A DNA stretch of 38,841 nucleotides from Bacteroidota bacterium. Its GTDB lineage: Bacteria; Bacteroidota; Bacteroidia; Bacteroidales; JAADGE01. Under the pieces are notes generated by a model. It was not told the origin of the DNA, ran no database searches, and worked only from the letters and a program-made list of their open reading frames with translations. Positions 14,911 to 25,571 of this stretch are shown here, piece after piece. A program made the position numbers and the translations under genes. The DNA is taken from the NCBI GenBank assembly GCA_024277895.1, contig JAJRUH010000131.1, positions 1 through 38,841 of the forward strand, written 5' to 3'. Every line of letters begins with the position of its first letter. Position 1 is the stretch's first letter.

Positions 14911-15786
14911 ATGGGTTCAGGTCAACAAAAAAATTCAATTTGGAGAGCTCGCGGTGCATATTTTCTCTCTGTTGTAAGTATTACAATGGTTTTAATAATG
15001 TTGGGGTTTATAGCATTAATGCTTTTTAACGCAAAAAGATTATCAGATTATGCAAAAAAAAATATAGGGTTTACCGTGTTTATCCAAAACAATACAAAAC
15101 CATCGGAAATCAGCCGATTAGAGAATGCTTTAGATGTTGCCGATTACAGTGTTTCGGCTGAATTTATTTCCAAAGAACAAGCTGCTTCCGAAATGAAAGA
15201 AGAACTGGGAAAAGATTTTACGGAAGTTTTAGGCTACAACTCGTTACCCAATTCTGTTGAAGTGAAATTAAAGCCTGAATATACTTCGGAAGACAGTATA
15301 AAAATCATTAAGAAAAATTTAAAACATTTTCGTTTTATAAAAGATATTTATTATCAAAAATCACTTGTTTCATTCATCAATACGAACATTGAAAAAATGA
15401 GTATCATCGGATTAATTGTATCAGTCTTTTTTTTAATGATTACCGTCAGTTTAATAAATAATACAGTACGACTTTCTGTTTTTTCAAAACGACTTCATAT
15501 ACGCACCGCTCAATTAGTAGGAGCAACAAAAAAGTTTATCAGAAAACCGTTTATAGTAAAAAGTGTTTTTTCCGGTATTATAAGTGCTGCAATTTCTTCA
15601 TTAATAATTACTTTAACGGTTTTAATTTTAAAAGAAAATTTTGCTGAAATAATTACTGTTGAAGGAATTTTAGAAATTGACATTTTTATTTTTATATTCG
15701 GTATTTTAATAACAGCGATTTCCGGAAAATTTGCCGTGGATAAATATATGAAATTAAAAACTGATGATTTGTATTTTGAATATTAA
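14911..15786 (+). CDS. ftsX: Cell-division ABC transporter permease FtsX
   Basis: FtsX is the membrane partner of the ATPase FtsE and controls peptidoglycan hydrolases at the division site. The 291-residue protein has one transmembrane helix at about 18-40, an extracytoplasmic domain of about 120 residues, then three helices at about 163-185, 210-240 and 255-280. The segment VRLSVFSKRLHIRTAQLVGATKKFIRKPF between helices 2 and 3 is the typical FtsX cytoplasmic loop. ftsE is not adjacent, as in many Bacteroidota. It opens the conserved run ftsX, DUF3098, uppP, truB, queA. Confidence 0.92.
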   Translation: MGSGQQKNSIWRARGAYFLSVVSITMVLIMLGFIALMLFNAKRLSDYAKKNIGFTVFIQNNTKPSEISRLENALDVADYSVSAEFISKEQAASEMKEELGKDFTEVLGYNSLPNSVEVKLKPEYTSEDSIKIIKKNLKHFRFIKDIYYQKSLVSFINTNIEKMSIIGLIVSVFFLMITVSLINNTVRLSVFSKRLHIRTAQLVGATKKFIRKPFIVKSVFSGIISAAISSLIITLTVLILKENFAEIITVEGILEIDIFIFIFGILITAISGKFAVDKYMKLKTDDLYFEY

Positions 15787-15809
15787 GACTGTCGTAAAAA
15801 ATAATCTCT

Positions 15810-15817
15810 TATATTTG
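15810..15817 (+). promoter_or_regulatory. -7 element upstream of the DUF3098 gene
   Basis: TATATTTG matches TAnnTTTG, 27 bp before the ATG at 15845. No good TTG box is seen at the usual distance. It could add an internal promoter to the ftsX operon. Confidence 0.5.
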
Positions 15818-15844
15818 CAACCTTTAAATTAAAATTCTCAAAAG

Positions 15845-16105
15845 ATGAAAGATAACTTTGAAAATACCGGATTTGCTCTCGGTAAAAAAAATTATATTAT
15901 GTTAGCAATCGGTTTTGCGGTAATTATTTTAGGATTTGCATTAATGGTTGGCGGCGGAACTGATAATCCGAATATTTTTAACGGAAAAGAACTTTTCAGT
16001 TTCAGACGCATAACTCTGGCTCCCGTAATCATTTTAGCCGGTTTCATATTTGAAATTTATGCAATAATGAAAAAACCAACAGATGAAAAAACCAAAGAAA
16101 AATAA
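15845..16105 (+). CDS. DUF3098 family small membrane protein
   Basis: An 86-residue protein with two transmembrane helices (about 18-37 and 58-76) separated by a short loop with GGGTDNPNIFNG. The first helix segment is preceded by the conserved FALGKKNYIML. This family is found in Bacteroidota next to ftsX and uppP, as here; no function is established that I know of. It lies 3 bp before uppP, so the two are probably translated together. A role in cell envelope synthesis or division is suggested only by position. Confidence 0.85.
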   Translation: MKDNFENTGFALGKKNYIMLAIGFAVIILGFALMVGGGTDNPNIFNGKELFSFRRITLAPVIILAGFIFEIYAIMKKPTDEKTKEK

Positions 16106-16108
16106 ACG

Positions 16109-16888
16109 ATGAGTTGGTTACACGCACTTATTATTGCAATTGTAGAAGGGATTACTGAATTTTTACCGATTTCTTCAACCGGACATATGATTATTACCGA
16201 AAGGCTTTTAGGATTAAAAAGTAATGAGTTTGTAAACTTATTTATTGTAAACATTCAACTCGGAGCCATTTTGTCAGTTGTTGTTTTGTATTGGAAGCGA
16301 TTTTTTAAAACATTAAAATTTTATTACGTTTTATTTGTTGCGTTTATACCGGCAGCAGTTTTCGGTTTACTTCTCGGCGATTATATTGATATTCTGCTGG
16401 AAAGTGTAATTACAGTAGCTGTTTCATTAATTATCGGCGGTATTTTTCTTTTATTCGCAGATAAAGTTTTTTCAAAAACTGATGACAATCAGAATGTTAC
16501 TTACAAAAAAGGATTTTTTATCGGAATGTTTCAAGTACTTGCAATGATTCCGGGAGTTTCGCGTTCGGCAGCTACAATTATAGGCGGAATGGCACAAAAA
16601 CTTACACGTAAAACTGCTGCTGAATTCTCGTTTTTTCTGGCTGTTCCTACAATGTTTGCTGCAACATTGTACAAATTATATAAAAATCACGAAGCATTGA
16701 ATGCCGGCAATATTGACATTTTACTTTTCGGAAATATCGTTGCTTTTATTGTTGCAATGTTTTCAATAAAATTCTTTATTAATTTTCTGACAAAATACGG
16801 ATTTAAATTATTCGGATATTACAGAATTATAATCGGAGCAATAATTCTTATTCTCCTTGCCTCCGGTGTTGATTTACAAATCGGATAA
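16109..16888 (+). CDS. uppP: Undecaprenyl-diphosphatase
   Basis: This integral membrane phosphatase recycles undecaprenyl pyrophosphate to the monophosphate carrier used for peptidoglycan and other envelope polymers. The 259-residue protein carries both BacA/UppP signatures: [15 protein letters not shown] (residues about 12-26) and [10 protein letters not shown] (about 148-157). About eight hydrophobic helices are visible. It lies 3 bp after the DUF3098 gene and 11 bp before truB. Confidence 0.96.
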   Translation: MSWLHALIIAIVEGITEFLPISSTGHMIITERLLGLKSNEFVNLFIVNIQLGAILSVVVLYWKRFFKTLKFYYVLFVAFIPAAVFGLLLGDYIDILLESVITVAVSLIIGGIFLLFADKVFSKTDDNQNVTYKKGFFIGMFQVLAMIPGVSRSAATIIGGMAQKLTRKTAAEFSFFLAVPTMFAATLYKLYKNHEALNAGNIDILLFGNIVAFIVAMFSIKFFINFLTKYGFKLFGYYRIIIGAIILILLASGVDLQIG

Positions 16889-16899
16889 AGACTATATTA

Positions 16900-17598
16900 A
16901 TGTTACAGAAATCATACAGTGCCGAACAATTTTCAGCAGGAGAAGTTTTGTTCATTGACAAATTTCCGAATTGGACATCATTTGATGTCGTAAATAAAAT
17001 ACGAAGTACTATAAAACATCAATACAATATTCCGAAAATTAAAGTCGGACATGCCGGCACGTTAGACCCTCTCGCCACCGGATTATTAATTATTTGTACG
17101 GGAAAAAAGACCAAAGAAATACAAAGTTTTCAAGATTTCCCGAAGGAATATATTACAACAATAAAACTCGGGGAAACAACACCGTCTTTTGACTTAGAAA
17201 CTGAGGTTGATAAGACATTTTCAATTAAAGAATTAACAGAAGAATCTGTAAAAAAGGTAATTTTAAGTTTTCACGGAAAACAACTGCAAATGCCTCCGGA
17301 TTTTTCCGCAAAACGTGTGAACGGAAAACGTGCTTATGAAAGTGCTCGAAAAGGAAAATCCGTAGATTTAAAACATTCTGAAATCGAAATCTTTAATATC
17401 GAAGTTTTAAATATAAACCTGCCTTTTGCAGAAATAAAAATTAATTGCAGCAAAGGAACCTATATTCGTGCAATAGCCAGAGATATCGGGGAAAAATTAA
17501 AAAACGGTGCACATTTAACAGAACTTCGTCGTACTAAAATCGGAAAATTTTCAGTTGAAAATGCAATTACTGTTGATTTATTTCAAAATTTGTTGTAA
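16900..17598 (+). CDS. truB: tRNA pseudouridine(55) synthase
   Basis: TruB converts U55 in the T-loop of tRNAs to pseudouridine. The 232-residue protein has the catalytic Asp (D56) in the motif VGHAGTLDPLATG, the PPDFSAKRVNGKRAYESAR segment and CSKGTYIRAIARDIGEKL. It lacks a PUA domain, which fits the short Bacteroidota form. It follows uppP by 11 bp. The promoter for queA lies in its 3' end. Confidence 0.96.
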   Translation: MLQKSYSAEQFSAGEVLFIDKFPNWTSFDVVNKIRSTIKHQYNIPKIKVGHAGTLDPLATGLLIICTGKKTKEIQSFQDFPKEYITTIKLGETTPSFDLETEVDKTFSIKELTEESVKKVILSFHGKQLQMPPDFSAKRVNGKRAYESARKGKSVDLKHSEIEIFNIEVLNINLPFAEIKINCSKGTYIRAIARDIGEKLKNGAHLTELRRTKIGKFSVENAITVDLFQNLL

Positions 17599-17603
17599 TT
17601 TTG
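17573..17603 (+). promoter_or_regulatory. Promoter for queA at the end of truB
   Basis: TTG (17573-17575), a 20-bp spacer and TAATTTTG (17596-17603) form a good Bacteroidota promoter overlapping the truB stop codon, 30 bp before the queA ATG. Confidence 0.65.
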
Positions 17604-17633
17604 CAGGTCTTTTCTATAAAAATTTAAACTTAT

Positions 17634-18683
17634 ATGAAATTATCTCAATTTATCTACGATTTACCGAAAGATTTAATTGCAAAATATCCGGCAGTAAACC
17701 GAGACGATTCTCGATTAATGGTTTTGCACAAAGAAACCGGAAAAATTGAACATAAAGGATTTAAAGATGTAATAAATTATTTTAAAGAAAATGATTTATT
17801 CGTTTTTAATAACACACGAGTTTTCCCGGCAAGGTTAAAAGGGATTAAAGAAAAAACCGGTGCAAATATTGAGGTTTTTTTACTCAGGGAATTAAATAAA
17901 AAACAACGTTTGTGGGATGTGCTGGTAAGCCCGGCACGAAAAATACGAATCGGAAATAAGCTTTATTTCGGAGATGCAGAAACCTTGGTTGCTGAAGTTA
18001 TTGATAACACAACTTCTCGCGTAAGAACTCTTCGTTTTTTATTCGACGGAGAATATGAAGAATTCCGTCAAACATTAAAAGACCTTGGGGAAACACCGTT
18101 GCCTGCGTTTATCGGAAGAGAAGCCGAGCCGGAAGATGCAGAACGTTACCAAACTGTATTTGCAAAATACGAAGGGGCCGTTGCCGCCCCTACTGCAGGA
18201 TTGCATTTCAGCAAAATACTGCTTAAAAAATTTGAAATTAAAGGCATAAAGACAGAGTCAATTACACTTCACGTCGGGTTAGGGAATTTTCGAACCATTA
18301 ATGTCGAAGATTTAACAAAACACAAAATGGATAATGAACAAATTTATGTATCCGAAAAAGCAACAGAGGTTATTAATAATGCAAAACAAAACAAACAAAA
18401 AATCTGTGCTGTCGGAACAACTGTTGTAAGAACTCTTGAAAGCACGGCAACCGTTACCGGAATTTCAAAGCCTTTTGAAGGATGGACAAATAAGTTTATT
18501 TACCCGCCTTATGATTTTTTAATTCCGGATGCTATGATAACAAATTTTCATTTACCCAAATCTATTCCCTTAATTTCTGCCTGTGCTTTCGGCGGATATA
18601 AACAAACATTAAAAGCTTATGAAACAGCAATTAAAGAAGGGTATAAATTCGGAACATACGGCGATGCAATGTTAATTATTTAA
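17634..18683 (+). CDS. queA: S-adenosylmethionine:tRNA ribosyltransferase-isomerase
   Basis: QueA transfers and rearranges the ribosyl part of SAM onto 7-aminomethyl-7-deazaguanine in tRNA to give epoxyqueuosine. The 349-residue length is normal. Motifs seen include [41 protein letters not shown]-like [11 protein letters not shown], and [11 protein letters not shown] near the C-terminus. Its stop codon overlaps the stop of the convergent lpxK gene (18680-18683), so no separate terminator is available between them. Confidence 0.96.
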   Translation: MKLSQFIYDLPKDLIAKYPAVNRDDSRLMVLHKETGKIEHKGFKDVINYFKENDLFVFNNTRVFPARLKGIKEKTGANIEVFLLRELNKKQRLWDVLVSPARKIRIGNKLYFGDAETLVAEVIDNTTSRVRTLRFLFDGEYEEFRQTLKDLGETPLPAFIGREAEPEDAERYQTVFAKYEGAVAAPTAGLHFSKILLKKFEIKGIKTESITLHVGLGNFRTINVEDLTKHKMDNEQIYVSEKATEVINNAKQNKQKICAVGTTVVRTLESTATVTGISKPFEGWTNKFIYPPYDFLIPDAMITNFHLPKSIPLISACAFGGYKQTLKAYETAIKEGYKFGTYGDAMLII

Positions 18684-19789
18684 TAATTTTTTTTAACGGA
18701 AAGGAACCTGTACTGAGAATTACTTTTTTCAATATAATGAACAATAAGTTTGTCTAATTCTTGTTTTTCATCATTTAAAATTTTCATTTCAATCGGATAA
18801 TAGAATAGGTTTTGTTCAAATTGTTTATCCGTTTTCTTTATCGCTTTAAATCGAACGGCATCTTTTTCGGTTGTTACAATAATTTTATTCTCGGAAGAAA
18901 TAGTTTCAAACGTTTTCAATATTTTTTCGGTATCTTTTTCATTGTATTGATGGTGATCATTGAATGACAGAACATCAATTTCATCAGAGATTGTTTTACA
19001 ATAATCTATAATCGGCTTCGGATTCCCGATACCGGTAACTATTAATATTGAATAGTTCTGTTTCATCAAAACATCCGTATCAATTGCAAACATTTGATTA
19101 TCAAAAACCGGCATCAGCCCTTTATAATCAATTGCCGAAAAAAACAATGATTGATACGGTTTTAATGTCAAATCAGTGGCAATTATTCGCATATCAATCG
19201 GTTTAATATTTGTCGGCGTTTTCGTAACCAAAATAATTTCTGCCCTGTGTCGCTCATCAGGGTCATCTCGCAATCTGCCTAAAGGCAAATAATGATCTTT
19301 TAAAAATGATTGTGTATAATCTATTAATAGTAAAGATAGTATCGGTTTTACATAACGGTGTTGAAATGCATCATCTAAAATAACAAGCTCCGGTTTATTT
19401 TCAGCATTAAGTAAATTTTTGATGCCTCGAACTCTTTGTTCATCAACAGCAACAGTAATATTCGGAAATTTTAAAAAAATTTGAAACGGTTCATCACCTA
19501 TTGTTTCAACAGATGCCAAATTATCAGCAAGGATAAAACCTTTTGTTTTTCGTTTATACCCGCGACTTAATACGGCTATTTTATATTTATTCTGAAGATG
19601 TTGAATTAAATATTCAACTGCCGGAGTTTTCCCGGTACCGCCGACACTTATATTTCCGACGACAATAACGGGAATGTCAAACTCCGCTGATTTTAATATC
19701 CCGTAATCAAACATAAAATTACGAATTTTGATAACAAAACCGTAAATCAGAGATACAGGATATAAAAATATAAATCTCAAGAATTTCAT
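18680..19789 (-). CDS. lpxK: Tetraacyldisaccharide 4'-kinase
   Basis: LpxK phosphorylates the 4' position of the lipid A disaccharide precursor at the inner membrane, showing that this organism makes lipid A. The 369-residue protein has an N-terminal membrane-associating segment, a P-loop [11 protein letters not shown] (residues 45-55), [12 protein letters not shown], and [13 protein letters not shown], where the Asp-Asp-Ala-Phe-Gln-His motif is typical. It overlaps the sppA stop by 4 bp (ATGA) and its stop overlaps that of convergent queA. Confidence 0.95.
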   Translation of the reverse strand: MKFLRFIFLYPVSLIYGFVIKIRNFMFDYGILKSAEFDIPVIVVGNISVGGTGKTPAVEYLIQHLQNKYKIAVLSRGYKRKTKGFILADNLASVETIGDEPFQIFLKFPNITVAVDEQRVRGIKNLLNAENKPELVILDDAFQHRYVKPILSLLLIDYTQSFLKDHYLPLGRLRDDPDERHRAEIILVTKTPTNIKPIDMRIIATDLTLKPYQSLFFSAIDYKGLMPVFDNQMFAIDTDVLMKQNYSILIVTGIGNPKPIIDYCKTISDEIDVLSFNDHHQYNEKDTEKILKTFETISSENKIIVTTEKDAVRFKAIKKTDKQFEQNLFYYPIEMKILNDEKQELDKLIVHYIEKSNSQYRFLSVKKNY

Positions 19790-21552
19790 TTAATTTCAAT
19801 AAAATAAGGAATTCTGGTTTGAATTCCGGATATATTTTTGACTTGTTTCAATTTTTCATAATAATCATATGTTTTACCCAATTCATCTTTTATTAAAGAA
19901 GTTTTTGTATCAGACAGCACTTTTTCCAACATTACGGAAAACTTATCTTTTTCAGGATAATATTTTATTCCGTATGAAGTTAAGTGTGCTTTTTTTGCTG
20001 CTAAATTAACAGCAGTATTTAATCCGCCGAGAACATCAACCAAGCCGATATTGAGGGCATCCTCTCCGCTCCAAACTCGTCCTTGTCCGACGGCATCTAC
20101 GGAATCTGTCGGCAAATGTCTGCCTTCTCCTACATGCGTTATAAATGTTGAATAAATTTCTTCAATAGATTGCAGTATTTTTTGATGCTCATAATCCGAC
20201 ATCTTTCTTCCGGGGTTTCCCATATCTGAATAGGTGTTTGTATTAACCGTGTTAATTGTTATTCCAACATTTTTCAATAAATCTTTTGCATTAAAGAATA
20301 ACCCGAAAACACCGATTGATCCGGTTATTGTAGTTGGTTCTGCAACAATTGTATCTGCAGAACAGGCAATATAATAACCTCCCGATGCCGCTACATCACC
20401 CATTGAAACAATTAAGGGTTTTGCTTGTTCGGCAAGAACCGTTTCCCTCCAAATAACTTCAGAAGCTAAAGCACTTCCGCCGGGCGAATTTATTCTTAAT
20501 ACAATTGCTTTTACACTTTTATCTTTACGAGCCTTTCTTATTGCTTTTGCTAAAGTTTCAGAACCTATTTGCTCATCAGTTCCTTTTCCGTCAACAATTT
20601 CACCTTCGGCATAAATAATTGCAATATTTTCAGGTTTTGTTTTCAAAATATCATCAATATCTTTATCTGAATTTATATATTCCGCCAAACTGACTTCATT
20701 TAATTTTTTCGTTGCAGAAAGTCCGGTTTTATTTTTTAATTCGTCAATAATTTGATCTTCATATTTCAAGCCGTCAACAAACCCGTATTTTACGGCAGAT
20801 TTCGCTCCGGTTACCGAAAGCTCATCGGCATATTTATTTAAATCTTCAACAGAAATGTTTCGTCGGGTATGGATTCCTTTTAAGATTGTATTCCAAATTG
20901 AAGAAAGAAAACGTTCAGTTTGTTCTTTATTTGCATCACTAATTTTATCAGACATAAACGGTTCAACGGCACTTTTAAATTTTCCGTGTCTTATAATTTC
21001 CGGTTCAATTCCGAGTTTATCCAATAAGGATTTATAAAACAATAATTGTGCACTCAATCCGGTAAATTGAATCCCGCCGCCGGGTGTTAAATATATTTTA
21101 TCGGCAACCGATGCCAAATAATATGATTTATGTGTGTAAAAATCAGAATGTGCCAAAATAAATTTCCCTGATGTTTTGAAATCTTTTAACGCTGTTCTTA
21201 TTTCCTCTGCAGATGCAATTCCGACATTCAGCACAGAAAAATCCAAATAAATCCCTTTTATTCTGTTATCTGTTTTTGCTTTTTCTATTGCGTTAGTAAT
21301 TTCCTTTAAACTCAGCGTTTTTTTTATTTTCATTGTACTGAAGTCCGGTCTTATTGAAGACTGATCGGCAATTTTATTGTTAAACTTTAAAGTTAAAACA
21401 GTATTTTCCGAAACCTTAACGTTCTCTTCCGAAAAAACGCCCGAAGAAGATAAAAGTCCGACAAAAACAAAAATATTTATAATTACAATAAAAATTAAAA
21501 CAAGAAATGTTCCTAGCATACTAGCTAAAACATGATTAAAAAATCCCTTCAT
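19786..21552 (-). CDS. sppA: Signal peptide peptidase SppA, 67-kDa type
   Basis: SppA is a membrane-anchored serine protease that degrades cleaved signal peptides. The 588-residue protein has a transmembrane segment at about residues 15-35 and two tandem Clp-like domains. The catalytic Lys is in the first domain (K193 in GKFKSAVEPF) and the catalytic Ser in the second (S390 in GDVAASGGYYIA), as in E. coli SppA. RINSPGGSALASE is also conserved. An exact TATCTTTG element lies at 21583-21590, about 30 bp upstream of the ATG. It is cotranscribed with lpxK and divergent from dnaE. Confidence 0.95.
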   Translation of the reverse strand: MKGFFNHVLASMLGTFLVLIFIVIINIFVFVGLLSSSGVFSEENVKVSENTVLTLKFNNKIADQSSIRPDFSTMKIKKTLSLKEITNAIEKAKTDNRIKGIYLDFSVLNVGIASAEEIRTALKDFKTSGKFILAHSDFYTHKSYYLASVADKIYLTPGGGIQFTGLSAQLLFYKSLLDKLGIEPEIIRHGKFKSAVEPFMSDKISDANKEQTERFLSSIWNTILKGIHTRRNISVEDLNKYADELSVTGAKSAVKYGFVDGLKYEDQIIDELKNKTGLSATKKLNEVSLAEYINSDKDIDDILKTKPENIAIIYAEGEIVDGKGTDEQIGSETLAKAIRKARKDKSVKAIVLRINSPGGSALASEVIWRETVLAEQAKPLIVSMGDVAASGGYYIACSADTIVAEPTTITGSIGVFGLFFNAKDLLKNVGITINTVNTNTYSDMGNPGRKMSDYEHQKILQSIEEIYSTFITHVGEGRHLPTDSVDAVGQGRVWSGEDALNIGLVDVLGGLNTAVNLAAKKAHLTSYGIKYYPEKDKFSVMLEKVLSDTKTSLIKDELGKTYDYYEKLKQVKNISGIQTRIPYFIEIK

Positions 21553-21582
21553 AATATTTTTTTTAAATTAATATTCAGCTAA

Positions 21583-21590
21583 CAAAGATA
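21583..21590 (-). promoter_or_regulatory. -7 element of the sppA-lpxK promoter
   Basis: The minus strand reads TATCTTTG (exact TAnnTTTG). The nearest TTTG upstream is 24 bp away, slightly long for the -33 box. Confidence 0.55.
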
Positions 21591-21782
21591 AACTCTTATT
21601 TTTAATTTATAAAACAAAATCATAATTGTTTGTTTTTTAGAAAATGCTTTATATCAATGTTTTTGTGTCGTTAAAAGTTTTTCTGATTTTGTTTATTAAA
21701 TTTTTATTAACATCGTCAAATTATATCCTCTTATTTAATATTTTTACATTTTTATAATATTATCGTTAAAAACACTTGTTAA

Positions 21783-24700
21783 ATGTCTGAATTTACTCAT
21801 TTACATCTACATACACAATATTCGATTCTTGACGGAGCCTCTTCCGTCCCGAAATTAATTGAAAAAGTTAAACTAACCGGGATGAAATCAGTTGCAATAA
21901 CCGACCATGGAAATATGTTCGGCGTAAAACTGTTTCATAAAATTGCAAAAAAAAACGGAATAAAACCGATTTTAGGTTGTGAGGTATATGTTGCAAAAGA
22001 ATCTCGATTCAGAAGAGATAAAGAAAAGGATAAAAAATCAGATCATCTGATTTTACTGGCAAAAAATGAAGTCGGCTATCACAATTTAATTAAATTAGTA
22101 TCACACGGCTGGGTTGAAGGGTTTTACAGAAAACCCAGAATTGATTTTGATCTCCTTAAAGAATTCAGTGAAGGTTTGATTGTTTCATCTGCCTGCCTTG
22201 CCGGAGCCGTTCCTCGTGCAATTATGAACGGGAACATAAAAGAAGCAAAAAAAATTGTAAAACAATACAAAGACGTTTTCGGCAAAGATTTTTATCTTGA
22301 AATGCAAAGGCACCTTACCGGAGATCCGGAAAAAGATGAAAAAACATTTAAGTTTCAGGAAGAAGTAAACCGTGAAATTATTAACATATCACAAACTTTA
22401 GATGTAAAATATATTGCAACTAATGATGTGCATTTTATCAACAAAGAAGATGCAGAAGCTCATGACATTTTAATTGCATTAAGCACTGGCAAAGATTTGG
22501 ACGATCCCAAAAGAATGCGCTATTCGGGAGAAGAATATTTAAAAACGCCGGCAGAGATGGAGGAATTATTTTCAGATTTCCCTGAAGCTCTTGAAACCAC
22601 ACAGGAAATTGTTGACAAAATTGAAGAATACGATCTTGACCGCAAACCGATTATGCCGAAATTTATTCTTCCCGAAAATTTCAAAACCGAAGCTGATTAT
22701 TTACGCCACATTACTTATGAAGGGGCTCAAAACAGGTGGGGAGAAATTACAGAAGAAATTAAAGAACGTGTTGATTTTGAACTTAATACAATTATTAAAA
22801 TGGGATTTCCCGGCTATTTTCTTATTGTTTGGGACTTTCTGAAAGCAGCACGAGAAATGGATGTCTCCGTAGGCCCGGGAAGAGGTTCTGCCGCAGGTTC
22901 TGCTGTAGCATATTGTTTACAAATAACAGATATCGACCCGATAAAATACGGTCTTCTTTTTGAACGTTTTTTAAATCCCGACAGAATTTCTATGCCGGAT
23001 ATTGATATTGACTTTGACGAAGACGGCAGAGAAAAAGTTTTAAAGTGGGTTATAAAAAAATACGGAGAAAACAGAGTTGCCAATATTATTACATTCGGAT
23101 CAATGGCTGCAAAATCTGCTATCAGAGATGTAGCAAGAGTTTTACGCCTGCCATTAAACGAAGCCGATAAATTAGCAAAGTTGGTTCCCGAAAAGCCCGG
23201 AACAACACTTGCCGGAGCATTTAAAGAAGTAAAAGAACTGCGTGACGCCCAAGATTCTGATAATGTGTTGATAAAAAAAACATTGCGCTTAGCACAAACC
23301 CTTGAAGGTTCGGTCAGGCATACCGGTGTTCATGCCTGCGGAATCATTATCGGAAAAGACGACCTTGAAAATTACATTCCGTTAAGTACGGCAAAAGACT
23401 CTGATCTTAAAGTTACCCAATACGACGGAAAACATGTTGAAGATGTCGGTTTACTGAAAATGGACTTCCTCGGACTTAAAACACTTTCAATTATTAAAGA
23501 TGCCGTTGAAAATATAAAACTTTCAAAAAATGTAGATATTGATATAGATTCCATTTCTTTTGAAGACGAAAAAACATTTGAACTTTACTCGAAAGGAGAA
23601 ACAACCGCTTTGTTTCAATTTGAATCAGACGGAATGAAAAAGCACCTTAAAGAACTAAAGCCTAACAGATTTGAAGACCTTATTGCAATGAATGCTTTAT
23701 ATCGTCCCGGACCAATGGATTATATTAAAAATTTCATTGCAAGAAAACACGGAAAAGAAAAGATTATTTATGACCTTCCGGAAATGGAAGAATACTTGAA
23801 AGACACATACGGAATTACCGTTTTTCAGGAACAGGTCATGTTACTTTCTCAAAAATTAGCCGGATTTACGAAAGGACAAGCAGATTCTTTACGTAAAGCA
23901 ATGGGAAAGAAAATTAAATCCATGATGGATGATCTGAAAGTAAAATTTATTGACGGTTGTAAAGCAAATGGACATGATGAAAAAATTACCGAAAAAATTT
24001 GGACAGATTGGGAAAAGTTTGCCCAATATGCGTTTAATAAATCCCACTCAACCGGCTACGCCTATGTTTCTTTTCAAACAGCATGGTTAAAAGCACATTA
24101 CCCCGCAGAATATATGAGTGCCGTACTCAGCCGAAATCTGTCCGACATTAAAAAAGTGTCTCAATTTATGAGTGAAGCCAAGCATATGGGTTTAGATGTT
24201 TTGTTACCCGATGTTAATGAAAGTTATAAAAATTTTACAGTTAATAAAAAAGGGCAAATTCGTTTCGGAATGGGCGGAATAAAAAATGTCGGAGCATCCG
24301 CTGTTGAAAATATCGTAAAAGAACGTGAAGAAACCGGAAAATACAAAAATTTTTATGATTTTATAGAGCGTGTTAATTTAACAGCCGTAAATAAAAGAAC
24401 AATAGAAGCTTTAGCATACGGGGGTGCTTTTGATGAATTGCAAAACATTAAAAGAAGCCAATTTTTTGCAGAATCGGGTAATGAGGGGTTAAATTTTATT
24501 GAGGAGTGCATAAAATACGGCGGGAAATTAAAAAACGGCAGCGATGAAAATCAGGGAAATATATTCGAGTCCGATAAAATTGAAATTAAAAAACCTGATA
24601 TTCCCGAAACTGAAGAATGGAACAAACTCGATCGTTTAAAACTTGAAAAAGAAGTAATCGGAATATATCTTTCGGAGCACCCTTTAGATATGTATCAATT

Positions 24701-25274
24701 GGAAATTTCAACCTATTGTAATGCCGATGTCGGCGATTTGGCAAATCCTGCAGGTTTGCAGGGAAAAGAGATCAAAATTGCCGCTATTATTAAAGATACT
24801 TTTCAGGGAACAACAAAAAAAGGAAAACCATACGGAAGTATGAATGTAGAAGGATATAAAGCAGAACATCGGTTGTATTTTTTCGGAAAAGCGTTTCTTA
24901 ATTTCAGAAAATATTTTATTAAAGATACAGCAATTCTTATAAACGGAAAAGTTCAGCCGAAATGGAATGCAAAAGACAGCTCCGAAATTGAGTTTAGTGT
25001 TAATAATATTGAACTTTTGTCGGAAATTAACAAAACAATGATTAAAAAACTAACCATTTCCGTTCCGATTGAAAATATATCCGATTCTCTGTCCGATGAT
25101 TTATTTCAATTACTAAACAATCCGAAAGGAAAACAAACTGTTGAGTTTTTTATCTATGACAAAGAGAAAAATTTATCCCTAAACCTGTTTTCCAGGAGTA
25201 AAAAAGTAAGCATTAATAAAAAATTAATTCAACAACTTAATGATATCGAAAACCTTGAAGTTAAACTTTCATAA
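21783..25274 (+). CDS. dnaE: DNA polymerase III subunit alpha
   Basis: The replicative polymerase. The 1163-residue length is close to E. coli DnaE. The N-terminal PHP domain starts HLHLHTQYSILDGASS and has ITDHGNMFG. The polymerase active site is in GPGRGSAAGSAVAYCL and PDIDIDFDEDGRE (residues about 405-416), followed by NIITFGSMAAKSAIRDVARV, ALYRPGPMDYI, FQEQVMLLSQKLAGF, FNKSHSTGYAYVSFQTAWLKAHYPAEYM and the helix-hairpin-helix region near NKRTIEALAYGGAFD. An OB-fold region follows from about residue 990. It is usually near trxA in Bacteroidota; here three genes lie between. Confidence 0.97.
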   Translation: MSEFTHLHLHTQYSILDGASSVPKLIEKVKLTGMKSVAITDHGNMFGVKLFHKIAKKNGIKPILGCEVYVAKESRFRRDKEKDKKSDHLILLAKNEVGYHNLIKLVSHGWVEGFYRKPRIDFDLLKEFSEGLIVSSACLAGAVPRAIMNGNIKEAKKIVKQYKDVFGKDFYLEMQRHLTGDPEKDEKTFKFQEEVNREIINISQTLDVKYIATNDVHFINKEDAEAHDILIALSTGKDLDDPKRMRYSGEEYLKTPAEMEELFSDFPEALETTQEIVDKIEEYDLDRKPIMPKFILPENFKTEADYLRHITYEGAQNRWGEITEEIKERVDFELNTIIKMGFPGYFLIVWDFLKAAREMDVSVGPGRGSAAGSAVAYCLQITDIDPIKYGLLFERFLNPDRISMPDIDIDFDEDGREKVLKWVIKKYGENRVANIITFGSMAAKSAIRDVARVLRLPLNEADKLAKLVPEKPGTTLAGAFKEVKELRDAQDSDNVLIKKTLRLAQTLEGSVRHTGVHACGIIIGKDDLENYIPLSTAKDSDLKVTQYDGKHVEDVGLLKMDFLGLKTLSIIKDAVENIKLSKNVDIDIDSISFEDEKTFELYSKGETTALFQFESDGMKKHLKELKPNRFEDLIAMNALYRPGPMDYIKNFIARKHGKEKIIYDLPEMEEYLKDTYGITVFQEQVMLLSQKLAGFTKGQADSLRKAMGKKIKSMMDDLKVKFIDGCKANGHDEKITEKIWTDWEKFAQYAFNKSHSTGYAYVSFQTAWLKAHYPAEYMSAVLSRNLSDIKKVSQFMSEAKHMGLDVLLPDVNESYKNFTVNKKGQIRFGMGGIKNVGASAVENIVKEREETGKYKNFYDFIERVNLTAVNKRTIEALAYGGAFDELQNIKRSQFFAESGNEGLNFIEECIKYGGKLKNGSDENQGNIFESDKIEIKKPDIPETEEWNKLDRLKLEKEVIGIYLSEHPLDMYQLEISTYCNADVGDLANPAGLQGKEIKIAAIIKDTFQGTTKKGKPYGSMNVEGYKAEHRLYFFGKAFLNFRKYFIKDTAILINGKVQPKWNAKDSSEIEFSVNNIELLSEINKTMIKKLTISVPIENISDSLSDDLFQLLNNPKGKQTVEFFIYDKEKNLSLNLFSRSKKVSINKKLIQQLNDIENLEVKLS

Positions 25275-25362
25275 TTTTATACTGCATTATTTTTTAAATA
25301 CAATATTATAAGAGTTAGCGGTATCCGAATATTTTTTTAACTTTATATCTTAATTCGGAAAA

Positions 25363-25569
25363 ATGCTGTTTATTATAGGAACGCGTATAAAAACACTTAA
25401 GGTTAACGATAACAATATTTCGGAAAAAACTTGTCCGTTATGTTCCGGAAAAATGAATCTTTATCAGAACAAACAATATTTAACTTTATTTTTTATACCA
25501 ATTTTTCCTTTTAAAAATTTTGCCCGTTTTTTTCTTTGTACGAATTGTAATTATCAAATAACAGTCTGA
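25363..25569 (+). CDS. Small zinc-ribbon protein
   Basis: The 68-residue protein starts MLFIIGTRIKTL, then has CPLCSGKMNLYQ and CTNCNY, a pair of CxxC knuckles suited to bind one zinc ion. The stretch TLFFIPIFPFKN between them is hydrophobic and typical of a small zinc-ribbon family known to me only by form. It lies 2 bp before the LemA-like gene, so the two are likely cotranslated. Function unknown. Confidence 0.75.
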   Translation: MLFIIGTRIKTLKVNDNNISEKTCPLCSGKMNLYQNKQYLTLFFIPIFPFKNFARFFLCTNCNYQITV

Positions 25570-25571
25570 TT